From Torymus aiolomorphi (lineage: Eukaryota; Arthropoda; Insecta; Hymenoptera; Torymidae): 64,000 nt of DNA. A program made the position numbers and the translations under genes. Below, one piece after another: positions 34,081 to 44,660 of this stretch. The stretch lies in contig CM070874.1 of the NCBI GenBank assembly GCA_036365515.1, positions 221,820,942-221,884,941 of the forward strand. The letters are read 5' to 3'. A model generated the notes under the pieces. That model had not been told where the DNA came from. It did not search any database and worked only from the letters and a program-made list of their open reading frames with translations. The stretch's first letter is position 1. The number at the start of each line of letters is the position of its first letter.

Positions 34081-35198
34081 GTTTCCTCAAACTTAATTTA
34101 CTGATTCCTTTAATTAATTTTTAATACCAATATTTAAAATTTAATACTTCAGAAAGACAGAAATAACAAAACTCCAACATAATTTATTCAAATTTTTATA
34201 GATTATACATTTCTACAAAATTTTACATACATAAAATATATATCACAATTGCCTATAAATTTGCAACTGATATTTAGAGCTTAATGTCTAGAAAAATTTT
34301 AACCTCAAATATCTCTGAAATTTATGAACCAATCACTTCGCCAAAAGAACTCATCCGAGAACTATTAATAATATACCTCTACAATGAATTTTGAAGCGAA
34401 TAAGACACTTTTACTCTTGTTGAACATATAAAACTCATTTTTTTTCATTTTTCAATTTTTACGTTTTTGTTAATAACAAAAGAACTGTGATAGCTAGAGA
34501 ATTAATTTTTTAGAAAATATAGGTAATTTAATTCTCTTTCGAATACCACCCACCCCATTCAGATACATAGAGCCGTTCTCGAGAAATTACGATTTAAAAA
34601 AAAAATTGAAAAAATTTTAACCTCAAATATCTTCGAAATTTATGGATCAATCCTTTTGCCCAAAGAACTCACTCGATTGGTATACAAAATCTACCCCCAA
34701 CAAAGAATTTCAAAGTGATTGAGCCAATTTTACTATAGTTATTGAACGACAAAAAAAAAATCACTTTTTTTTATAAATTATTTTTTTTCTCAAAAAATAA
34801 TGAATAAAAAAACCTAAAAATTTAGTAAGTTATAGTACTTAATATCCTTTATAATCAAAAAATATTCATGTTAATATCTTTTTTTTAATTTCGAAATATA
34901 ACCTATTTACAAAAAATTACGTTTTCATCAATAACTTATGACGAAATATAGCTACCGACTTTTTTTTTTAAATTATAGATAATTTTATCCTACATACAGA
35001 GAATTCATGATATATAAACAATACTTGTTCTTAATATTAAAAAAATCGAAAAAAAAAATTTTGAAAATTAAAAAATGGCTATAAGAAAAAAAAATTAAAT
35101 TTTAGAAAAATAGAATATTGACCCCAATTGTGGAAGCAAAATCTAAAAAAATGATCACTCTCCCGTTAAAATCGGTAGAGTTGATCATGAGATATCAG

Positions 35199-35285
<87 letters not shown>

Positions 35286-35455
35286 GCACGCGCACGCACG
35301 CACGCACGCACGCACACACGCACGCACATACACACACACACGGACATTTTCTAAAAATAGTGTATTTCGATTCCAAATTTGATAAATAACATTTCTAACA
35401 CATTATCTCATAAACTTTTTTTTTTACTATCACAAAGCTTCCTCTATGAGGAAGC
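34081..35455 (-). mobile_element. TIR element with CA/TG tract, copy 2, inside LINE B ORF1
   Basis: Reverse-complement copy of 6941-8306. The ends are GTTTCCTCA (34081) and TGAGGAAGC (to 35455), with the long CA tract near the right end (about 35204-35340) carrying the same GCGCACGCACG interruption. It splits ORF1 of LINE B, which resumes near 35474; the extra bases at each edge may be element ends or target duplication. No transposase. Confidence 0.8.
35204..35340. repeat. (CA)n microsatellite
   Basis: CA tract with a CGCACGCACG interruption; part of the TIR element copy 2. Confidence 0.95.
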
Positions 35456-37055
35456 AAAATTTCCAATTCCACCAAGCAAAAGGGCACACAGGTGGGTGGT
35501 GAGCACATACGCGTAACACTTACGCATAGCCTGCGTCGCTCGCCCACAGCTACCAAACTCGCCGCTACTCACCACCGCACACCTCTCAGCTCGTCAACAC
35601 CAGCTGGCAAGCGACTTAGTACGATGGGCGGGTAGCCGGGTCTCGAGGCGCTGCAAAGCGAATAGCCGGAGCGCAGGGGCCGGACACAGTAGGGAAAGAC
35701 GACAATCTGCAATCGAAAGAACCAGTGGTGGGCGGAAGTGGGCTGCTCCCAACGCCGCTTGTGAACAGTACGAGCCACAACCATTCGCAGGTCAGAATAT
35801 CTGGCCTACCCAACTCCAGCTCAGACGACGCGCCCCTCAGATCATCGCAGCTGATTGGCGTAACGAATATTTTGATACCGGTGAGCACTCTGGAACTATT
35901 TTTCCAGCGCTTCGATATGCTTGAGAAGCAGATCGACGAGTTGAAGTCTCTCGAGAGAAGAAGCCCCTCAGAGCGTAATGCATCCACGGCCTCAGCGCTA
36001 GCTTTAGTAGATGGAGAAAATGTACTCGCTGAACGGGTTTTGGCTCTTGAGCGACAATTTCTAAGAAATAATAATAATCTTTTAGAAATTATAAATAATT
36101 GCGACCTGCTTCTCAAGAATACATCAGTGCTTATAACTAAATTCAATCAAATTCTGACAAATACTGAAAATATCAAGAGTACTCACAGTAAATTAGTTAT
36201 AAGTAAAAAATGTGACGTTAATTTAAATGTTAATGCGCCAAGAGTGGATCAAACGTACGATCCAGACAATACTGACAACGTTGTCACTTCCGTAAGTTTA
36301 GGTGATTTTAGGAGTTCTCCTCCTCGGTTGAGCACTGACAGCGGGGCTTAGTGCTGCGAAGTTATAATTAACGGTGTCTTAAAAGATGAATGCGATGTCT
36401 CGCCCGCGATTTTAAATGATATTACGTTGCAGCGCACAGCACTGTCCTTCCTTCATTGGAGAGGAAGTACATTCTTTGATCTCGTATCCCTCAACGTCGA
36501 TGCTCGCCCGAGGATCAGAACAGTATGCCAAAGGAGTGCTTGGCGCCGCGGGCGAGAGCACTTTCCTCTTGTGTGATGAGGCTTGATAGTGCTCGGCTAG
36601 TCGGTGATGTGATGAGGGCCAAGCGCGAGCTCGCTAATAATTACTTAACAACAAGTGACTTAAAACCCGATACGCTTCGTCCGGACTTTGCCGCTTATGT
36701 GCCAAAGCGTAAAATTTTTATTAATGAAATGCTGTCCCAAAATAAATTTCAAATGTTCAAGAGCTTGAAGCTCATTGCGCAGAGGCTGGGCTTCAAGTAC
36801 AATTGGCATAGCGGCCGTAGATTCCTGGTCAAGCGGAAAGGGAATGAGCGCGCGCATGTCTTTGCGTCCACTGCTGATCTGCAAGCCATTCTAACGGCGT
36901 GTCTAGCTACTTCTAAAATAGATCGACAGAGTGAACTTACGGCTAATAAGCCGTCTGTAGCGGTAAGCTCAGAAACATCACAGAGCCGCAAATCAGCGGC
37001 AGCATCATCCTGACTCGTACCGGCAACTGTCGGAAGGAGGAGGGCCGAAAGCTCC

Positions 37056-39945
37056 TTGAAAGCGGGCTTTCTAAACATCAACTCGGTAAGAGGTCACCTT
37101 CAGACCTTCCGCAACTTCATCGCGGACGATCCCCCCTACCACATATTCGGAATTGTTGAATCGTGGCTGGGCCCTGGTGTTGATTGCCATTTAATAAACC
37201 TTCAAGGTTTTTCTGTGGTGCGTCAGGATCGCAACATCAATGGTGGGCGAGTGGCTCTGTATGTACGCAATCACTTGAAAATCAAGAAGTTAGAAAGCTC
37301 TAATACGCTAGGCCTGGGCCGACAGGAAATTCCGGAATATTTATTCTGTAGCGTACAACAGGGCGACTCTCCTCCGATTCTTGTTGGTGTAATATATAGG
37401 CCCCCCCAAAATCTCGATGCAAAAAGACTCGAAATTTTTCGATGTTGTTCGCGATCTTTGCCCCGAGCATAGCCACAAAATTGTCATGGGGGACCTAAAT
37501 GCAAACCTGGCAGCAAAGCCAATTAAAGCTGATGCAATTACCATCAAACGCCCAATTATCTCTTCGAGTAATAAACCACGGCCCAAATCACCATAATCGA
37601 AATTCTCACACGCGGATTGACATGATCCTCACAGATAAAAGTGACAGGTACTAGATTACAACAATGAATGGCTACCCAGTTTCGGCAAACATGCAGAATG
37701 CAGATTGATATTTTTCAACCCCTATAGCACCCAATATTGTAGCAACATTGCTCCAATATTGCTTTGTCATATTCCCCATATTTGCCAATATTCCCTCAAC
37801 ACTTTTATATATGGATGCTATATTGGAGCAATGTTGCTGCAATCCGTGATTTCCATTTCACCATTGCTTTTTTAAAATGATGAGTCAGGCTCTCTGTCAC
37901 AGCAATATTGCAGCAATATTGAGCCAATATTTCTCAACACGAAGGGAATATTATTTTTAAAATTATATTTTTATGCTGGTTTTTCTAGTGACTTTGCAAT
38001 ATTGCAAGAATATTTGTACAATATATATGAACACTTGAAGAATGTTCCCGTTTGGCCACTGATTGTTGGAGCAATATTGCCTCAATGTTGCTTTGACATA
38101 TTCCCGACATTCCCCTTATGGGTAATGTATTCACTAACGTATTTTGGAAATTGAGGCAATATTACTCCAACAATCAGTGGCCAAACGGGAACATTTTTCC
38201 AGTGTTCATATATATTGTACAAATATTCTTGCAATATGGCAAAGTCATTAGAAAAACCAGCATAAAAATATAATTTTAAAAATAATATTCCTTTAGTGTT
38301 GAGAAATATTGGCTCAACATTGCTGCAGTATTGCTGTGACAGAGAGCCTGACTCATCATTTTAAAAAAGCAATGGTGAAACGGAAATCACGGATTGCAGC
38401 AACATTGCTCCAATATAGCATCCATATATAAAAGTGTTGAGGGAATATTCGCGAATATGGGGAATATGACAAAGCAGTATTGGAGCAATGTTTCTCCAAT
38501 ATTGGGTGCTATAGGGGAACCAGCTCCTGCAGGAGAAGCTTTCTCTTACAGAAACTTTCGTGAAATCTGTCCTGTTTCGCTCAATGACTTGCTCTCCTGC
38601 TGTGACTGGACGGCCATGGACACTATTGAAACCGACTTGGAAGGCGTCTTAAATAACTTATATAATGATTTACACCTAACTATTGAGGAACTTGCTCCAT
38701 TGAAAAAGATTATTCCGCGTAAAAATCGTGCTCCGTGGATTGGGCCTGAGTTGGGGCAACTTATTGATAAGCGCAATGCTATTCACAGGCGCTACAAATG
38801 CACTGGTAATGCAGTGCTTTTCGATGAGTTCCTTCGACTCAGTAGCGAGATTGATGAGCGCATAGAACAAGAGCGTAATTCCTTCCTCCATAGACATCTC
38901 ACACGCTCTTGATGAGGGGAAGAATATTTGGAAGGAATTGCGTAATCTCGGCCTCCTACCAAAGCACAAAGAGAAGAAGCTTCATGGTTTTTCACCCGGT
39001 GAGCTGAATGCCGACTTTGTGGGGGTTGCCATCTCTCCTCTCGAAAACATAGATGAAGCAATGGAGTTAATATCTACTGCAAGTGAGGAGGGTTCTACTT
39101 TCAAACCCACAAATATCAATGATGTGATTCTTGCCATCTCACACTTTTCCTCGCAGGCGAGAGGGGCAAACAATATTCCCCAAAAGGTGGTGTTGAAGTT
39201 TCTGCCGATTATTGGTGACTTTTTAGTGCGTATCTACTATCAGACTGCACTAATAAAAATAACGGACGACATACGCATGGCAAGAGATAAAAAGAGAGTT
39301 ACACTACTATTACTATTTGATTTTAGCAAAGTCTTCGACACTATTTCACCGACTAAGCTGTTGAGCAAGCTTCGGCAACTGGGCTTCTCAAGGATGGCGC
39401 TCCTGTGGATTAAATCATATCTACAGGATCGTACCCAGATTGTCATTTCCAAAAATAATGGAAATTCTGAATGGCTAGAGACAAATCTGGGAGTTCCACA
39501 GGGGTCTGTCCTGCGCCCATTGCTTTTCAGCTTATACGTGAATGACTTACAGAATGAACTTGACGGACAGACTATGAGACACATCTTCTATACTGATGAA
39601 CTTCAAATATACACTGACATCACTGTTGATAAAATACGTGAAGGCATCGCTAGACTGTCTAGAGCGGCGCGACAGGTGTCTGAATGGGCGGGGTGCTCTG
39701 GTCTCCGTCTCAATGCAGGGAAAACCAAAGCGATATTTTTTGGATCGAAAAGTAAGGTAAATACTTTGAACGCACTGGGTTTGCCACGCATTGAGATGCA
39801 GGATGGGGAGTTCTTCTCGTTCAGTAGCGAGGTCGTGAGTCTCGGTGTTACACCTGACAGTAAACTAACGTGGAGACCGCATGATAACAAAATAGCTAAT
39901 AAAGTCAACAAGGCCCTGTATAGTCTGCGGTTTATTAGGCCTCGT
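37056..39945 (+). pseudogene. LINE B ORF2: endonuclease-RT, deleted and interrupted
   Basis: EN starts GFLNINSVRGHL, with FGIVESWLGPG, GVIYRPP and MGDLNAN (after a frameshift near 37,430). An 800-bp foldback (37719-38517) is inserted at the end of EN. The protein resumes with FSYRNFREICPVSLNDLL, has a frameshift at about 38,912, then the RT. About 85 residues of the RT N-terminal part present in LINE A (the FRPIALL and LQAGFR blocks) are missing between GDFL and YYQTALIK. The catalytic box is YTDE (39589-39600) where LINE A has YTDD. The LINE sequence stops at about 39945, inside the C-terminal domain (LRFIRP). It is clearly CR1-like, related to LINE A but well diverged, and dead. Confidence 0.88.
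37717..38518. mobile_element. 800-bp foldback inserted in LINE B ORF2
   Basis: The ends are a perfect inverted repeat, CCCCTATAGCACCCAATATTG at the left and CAATATTGGGTGCTATAGGGG at the right, and almost the whole element is self-complementary around about 38115. It is dense in the motif GCAATATTG and variants. The LINE sequence is restored by removing the element plus a short AA/AACC duplication at the edges. No gene. Superfamily not assigned. Confidence 0.88.
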
Positions 39946-40866
39946 ATTCGCGCGCTCGCCCTGTCTCTCTGTCTTTCGTGTGCAGTGCGCAGACGGTTGT
40001 GCACTGCTAGTAATCGCCGCGCCGGTGTACAATTGTGTGCTGCCGACCTCGTGGTCGCCGGGCAGCACGGTGTCCCGCTTCTGGTACGCATTTTGTTCGG
40101 TGTAGTGTTGTGTGTGGGTATGTGAGCATCTCTCTGGGCTTGTGCGCACCCTCGTCGCCGGCGGCTGACAGCGGCATGGCGGCCCAGCACCCATGGGCAC
40201 GTTCACATTCGGCTCACAGTATAGTTAGCTTGTGCGTCATCTGCGAGAGCGCGAGCACGCGGCTCGGCTTTCTTCTGCCGTTCTTCTCTGTCGCAGCTCT
40301 GGTCACCGTCGCCGTCGTCTTCAACTCCATGGCAGTAGGTTAATCCGTGTGTGCGTGTGTTGTCTTGTTCGTTTCAGCCGGCTCCGTACCTCGGCAGAAA
40401 TAAAGTGTGTGGGTGTGCCACGTATACATGGGTGTAAGTGTACGCAGCTCAATGTCCGGGGAGTGTTTTCGCCAGCCATCGGTCGCTCGTGAGTGTCGTT
40501 TTCTGTCCCCCCCCATGGGATACCACAAACCGCGTCACAAACTATTTACATTTCATATTTTTAATAAAATTTTATTTTGTAGGCGGGCTCATAACTATTT
40601 CTTGCAGAGATAGTACTTACATAACAGTTAACAATAACAGACCGCAAATGTCTCCACGCAGCCTTCTTCGAGGCTTAAGATTACTCAAACGAAGAGCATC
40701 AGAGAACTAAGATTATTTTACACATTTCCATATAAAAAAATTTATTGTTTTAAAAAATGATGATGACCCTGTCACTTCGATATGTTCATTTTTAAGTACT
40801 AGACTAGAAAATGCTTTTCAAGTGACTTTCATTTTTCTTTTATGATGTTAATAGTATTATTTTATA
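39946..40866. other. GC-rich then AT-rich unassigned sequence
   Basis: After LINE B breaks off, 39946-40530 is GC-rich. It includes a frame with CVICESASTRLGF (about 40227-40266) that resembles the N-terminal Cys motif of the LINE B ORF1 (CAVCGESSTRPLG). It may be the 5' end of a third, rearranged CR1-like copy. An AATAAAG occurs at 40399. A short splice-bounded segment with NNNRPQMSPRSLLRGLRLLK (about 40630-40710) is too small to call. Confidence 0.25.
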
Positions 40867-41062
40867 CTATTTTTTACGTCCATTTCCTCCACCCCCCCCA
40901 AATCACTAATCCTAAAATAAGCAATTGGGTAATTTTGTACACTTTTTTTACAATTAATTACAACCACAATCGATTTTTTTACAAGTGTATAAACAACGTT
41001 ATAAACAAACAAAAGGGAGGGCGGGAGAAATATTTTGCCAGCCCCCACATAAAAAAACCACA

Positions 41063-41450
41063 ATTTCCAGAACGGTAACGTAATCTACGATTTATTTACA
41101 ATTATTGACAACCACAAAAACTGGTAAATGTCGATTATTTATAAGAATTTTGAGCAATAATTTCGCCAACCCCCATACGCCAAAATCAATTTTTCAAAGT
41201 GCTAACGTAATCTACGATTTATTTACAATTATTTACAACCACAAAAACTGGTAAAAGTCGATTATTTATAACAATTTTGAGAAATAATTTCGCCAGCCCC
41301 CCATATGCCAAAATCAATTTTTCAAAGCGTTAACGTAATCTACGATTTATTTACAATTATTTACAACCATGAAAAACGGTACAAGTCAATTATTTATAAC
41401 AATTTTGAGCAATAATTTTGCTAGCCACCTCATACGCCAATCTATTTCTC
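41063..41450. repeat. 129-bp array, left arm, about 3 copies
   Basis: Unit with TAACGTAATCTACGATTTAT and GTCGATTATTTATA(A)CAATTTTGAG; inverted relative to the right-arm array at 57310-59092. Confidence 0.9.
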
Positions 41451-42030
41451 AAAACGTAAATAGTCTATATTGTTTAATAGATTTTTACATCATAATTTTA
41501 TTATCCATTGTTGGACTTTCGTTTACCAAATAATACTGCCAGTCAGGTTAGGTGCGGTTGTGATTCTGTATGACTAAAGTTACTCGGGAAAAATGTATGA
41601 GGAAGTATCGTGGTTGATCGATGATAGAAAATGGAAATTTTTACCCTCGCCAATATTTAAATGACTAGTAGCGGCTTAGAGTTACAGATGACAAAATCAG
41701 ATAAATCAGAACTTGGAGCGAGTACGCCGATTTGCGAGTATGATACTCTATATAATATAACTGTTATTATAACTGTTAGAGGACTGCGTTTATTACAGGG
41801 ATGCAACTGTCTCCTCTATTTCCTATTTTTTTTAATCCTCTATTTTACCCTTTTTCCAAGTTACTCCTCTATTTACTCTATAATCAGCGATCTCTCCAAT
41901 TTACCGATGAATTGCAATGAAAAAGACGCGCGGACTACAATTTGGAAAGACTTCGTCGTCTCCTGTAGGTATGGTTGCCACCTTTTACATTTGAAGTTGC
42001 TGGCCGACTGATGACTGGCGGTGTGGAGGG
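41451..42030. other. unique spacer module of the giant foldback, left arm
   Basis: Mirror copy of about 56745-57310 with small differences. Pyrimidine-rich CTCCTCTATTT repeats near 41815-41880. A 116-codon frame (41661-42011) is not preserved as a conserved protein signal in the other arm, so it is not called. Confidence 0.6.
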
Positions 42031-42330
42031 GAGGCAAGTAGGCGGGGGATATGAGGTCCATGCATATTAGAGAATTACGTAGCCCTGCAACAATAAGCAA
42101 GACAATTATTTAAACAATTTTTAAACCAAAGTAGGGTGGGGATATGTGGCCCACGTATATTAAGGAATTACGTAGATATGCAACAATAAGCAAGAGAATT
42201 ATTTAAACCATTTTTATACCCAAGTAGGCGGGAGATATGAGATTCGCGCATATAAGGAAGTCATGTAGACATGAAGAAAATAAGCAAATCGTTTATTTAA
42301 ATAATTTTTAAACACAAGTAGTATGTGGGA
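42031..42330. repeat. 95-bp array, left arm, about 3 copies
   Basis: Unit with AAGTAGGCGGG(A/G)GATATGAG, CATATAAGGAAGTCATGTAG and AATAAGCAA..ATTATTTAAA; inverted relative to 54330-54850 and 56220-56745. Confidence 0.85.
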
Positions 42331-42481
42331 AAACGTCTATTAAGCTAGCAGATCACTTTTATGACCCGGGCTTATAAACAATGACATAATTTTCTGCTAA
42401 TTTTCTGCTAATTTTCTACGCCCACCCGGATTTTTCTGCTCCAGCCGTTTCCGAGAAACATGCGATCTGCTAACGTAATAT

Positions 42482-43010
42482 TAAGCTAGCAGACCATTTT
42501 CGGGTATCTTGGCGCGTTTTTTGCCTTAGCCAATTTAGAGAGGGGGCATATTTTGGTGCTAATTTTCTGCTGCCAGATGCTCGGAGCCAAAAGTCCCAAA
42601 ATTCTTCGTAGGCCCCAGAACTGGACATAGACCCAGAGCCAAAAGTCCCAAAATTCTTCGAAGGCCCCAGTACTGTACATAGGCCCAGATTAATATTAAG
42701 CTAGCAGACCATTTTAGGGTATGTTTGCGAGTATTTGCCTTAGCGAATTCGAAGAGGCGGCATATTTTGGTACTAATTTTCTGCTGTAAGATGGTCCGAG
42801 CCAAAAATCCCAAAATCCTTCGTAGATCCCAGAACTGTACGTAGGTCCAGACTAATACTAAGCTAGGAGACCAGTTTCGGTTATCTTGGCGAGTGTTTGC
42901 AATAGCGAATTCGGAGCACGCATATTTTGGTGATAATTTTCTGCTGTATTATAGTCGGGGTTAGAAATCCCAAAATCCTACGGAGGCCCAGAATTGGACA
43001 TAGGCATGAA
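42482..43010. repeat. about 170-bp array, left arm, 3 copies
   Basis: Units begin TTAATATTAAGCTAGCAGAC and contain GGCATATTTTGGTGCTAATT and AAAAGTCCCAAAATTCTTCG; mirror of 53545-54180. Confidence 0.85.
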
Positions 43011-43384
43011 GCTGAAGCTACCCGCTACACATTCTATCCGTCCGAAGATCCGCACTGAAATAGTGGGGCAAAGTGAGGCATGTAAAAATTTCGCATTAAA
43101 TATTGTTTACAAGCACGCGTGTCACATATAAGTGATGACAACCCATAGTAGCAATGGTAAAATATATAAATCAGCGTCAAAAAGTTTTTGGTGCTAATTA
43201 TTTAAATAAACAATTAAGCAGCTTACTTGCATAAAAGGCAAGGATATCCGCTTTGCGAATTTTGGAGCTGGAACTCCGGTTCAAATTATGACAGGATAAC
43301 GAAACTGCGGGAAAACGATCTGCTGATCTAGGCAAACACCTCCTTGTAGGAGAATTTGCGGCACCAAATATTTAAATAAACAAT

Positions 43385-44255
43385 AAAGGAGGTCAGACAC
43401 CTATACAATTTTCTTCATAAAATGACCTGAAAAAAATTAATTTTCATAATTAGAAATATTTAGAAGTAATATCCTAAAAATATATTCAATTTATGATAAA
43501 ATGAGATCCAATAAAAAAATTTTGATCGATTTTAACCAAATATGTGGCCATTTCAAAAGTTTTGCTCTGCCGTCTACTCCAGATTCAAGAACGGTATATA
43601 CTTTAATGGGAGAGGTTCTAAAATGTTGGTATTTTATATGACTATTGACTGATGCGTTGTATGTATCCAATTTATTTGATTAAATAATTTTTTACGGTCA
43701 AAAAGTGCTAAAAAATCTTAAATTTAAGTGAAATTCAGATTTTTTAGCAATCATTGACCGTAAAAACTTATTTAATTAAATAAATTGGATACACATACAA
43801 CTCTTCAGACAATAGACATATAAAATACCAAAATTTTAGGATCTCTCCCATTAAAATATATGCAGTCCCTGAATCTGGAGTCGACGGCAGAGCTCAAAAT
43901 TTTACATTATGTAGAAAACAGCTTTAAAGATAAAATTACTACAATACTTCTTTGAAAACTGATCTAAAATACATTTACGTATTATAATACACTAAATGTT
44001 TACTCCAAAATTCATTGGAGACAACGAAAATTAAGAACAACACTTTGTATAGAAAAGGTGCTGATACTGATATCACAGTTATATGAAATGACAGCTGTGC
44101 ATGTTTACATTGCTTGCGGACTTTTACGTAGGTTAAAATCAACTCTGTTAGAGTGAATCCACATTGCATGCCGTATGCGCTATGCCGTCAGAAAAAAAGT
44201 TGTTGTCTGAAATCTATAGGATTTATAACTCTATGATTATAAATTCTATAGGAAT
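43385..44255. mobile_element. foldback nested in the giant element's left arm
   Basis: It interrupts a 173-bp unit: unit sequence stops at about 43382 (AAATAAACAATA) and resumes at about 44262. The core is an inverted repeat of about 180-bp arms (43545-43730 and 43735-43905), with CCGTCTACTCCAGATTCAAG mirrored by CTGAATCTGGAGTCGACGG and TTTTTACGGTCA mirrored by TGACCGTAAAA. The outer parts are not palindromic. No gene; exact ends uncertain. Confidence 0.65.
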
Positions 44256-44660
44256 TGTTTAAATATACAATTAAGCAGCTTACTTGCATAAAAAGCAGGG
44301 ATATCCACGGCTTCTCGAATTTTGGAGCTGTAACTCCGTTTCAAATTATGACCGGATAACAAAACTGCGGAAGAATGTTCTTCTAATGTAGACGAACACA
44401 TCAGCGTAGGAGAATGAGCGGCATCAATTATTTAATTAAACAATTATTAAGCATCGTACTTGCATAAAAAGCAAGGATATCCGTGGCATTGTGAATTTTG
44501 GGGCTGTATCTCCGTTTCAAATTATGACAGGATAACGAAACTGCGGAAAAACGTTCTTCTGATCTAGACGAATACCCCGTGTTGAAGAATTTGCTACACC
44601 AATTTTTTAAATAAACAATTAAGCAGCTTGCATAAAATTTCGAAAAACTTCGAATATCTT
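44256..44660 (-). repeat. 173-bp units in left-arm orientation (2+ copies)
   Basis: Reverse-orientation copies of the main array unit (ACAATTAAGCAGCTTACTTG ... CAAATTATGACCGGATAAC). With the one at 43190-43382 they are the entire left-arm counterpart of about 50 right-arm units. The palindrome centre is about 44,660. Confidence 0.85.

Larger units (their letters stand above)
33897..37012 (+). pseudogene. LINE B ORF1: zinc finger, coiled coil and FP-like domain, interrupted
   Basis: The ATG at 33897 opens a Cys cluster (C-x2-C at codons 5 and 8, Cys at 19). A TGA at codon 24 (33966-33968) follows, the same codon number as in LINE A, then CHRKC and LCDLC. At 34080 the TG-tract element interrupts, and ORF1 resumes at about 35474. 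The middle part (35725-36351) has a heptad-like stretch (ERVLALERQFLRNNNNLLEI) predicting a coiled coil. After a TAG (36349-36351) and a frameshift near 36,550, the C-terminal part (36525-37012) has KIFINEMLSQNKFQMFKSLK and GFKYNWHSGRRFLVKRK, resembling the baculovirus FP-type domain seen in insect LINE ORF1s. ORF1 would be the RNA-binding chaperone. Confidence 0.8.

Noticed and set aside
41661..42011. 116-codon frame in the unique module of the giant foldback
   Set aside because: The mirrored copy in the other arm does not keep an equivalent frame, and no domain is recognisable.
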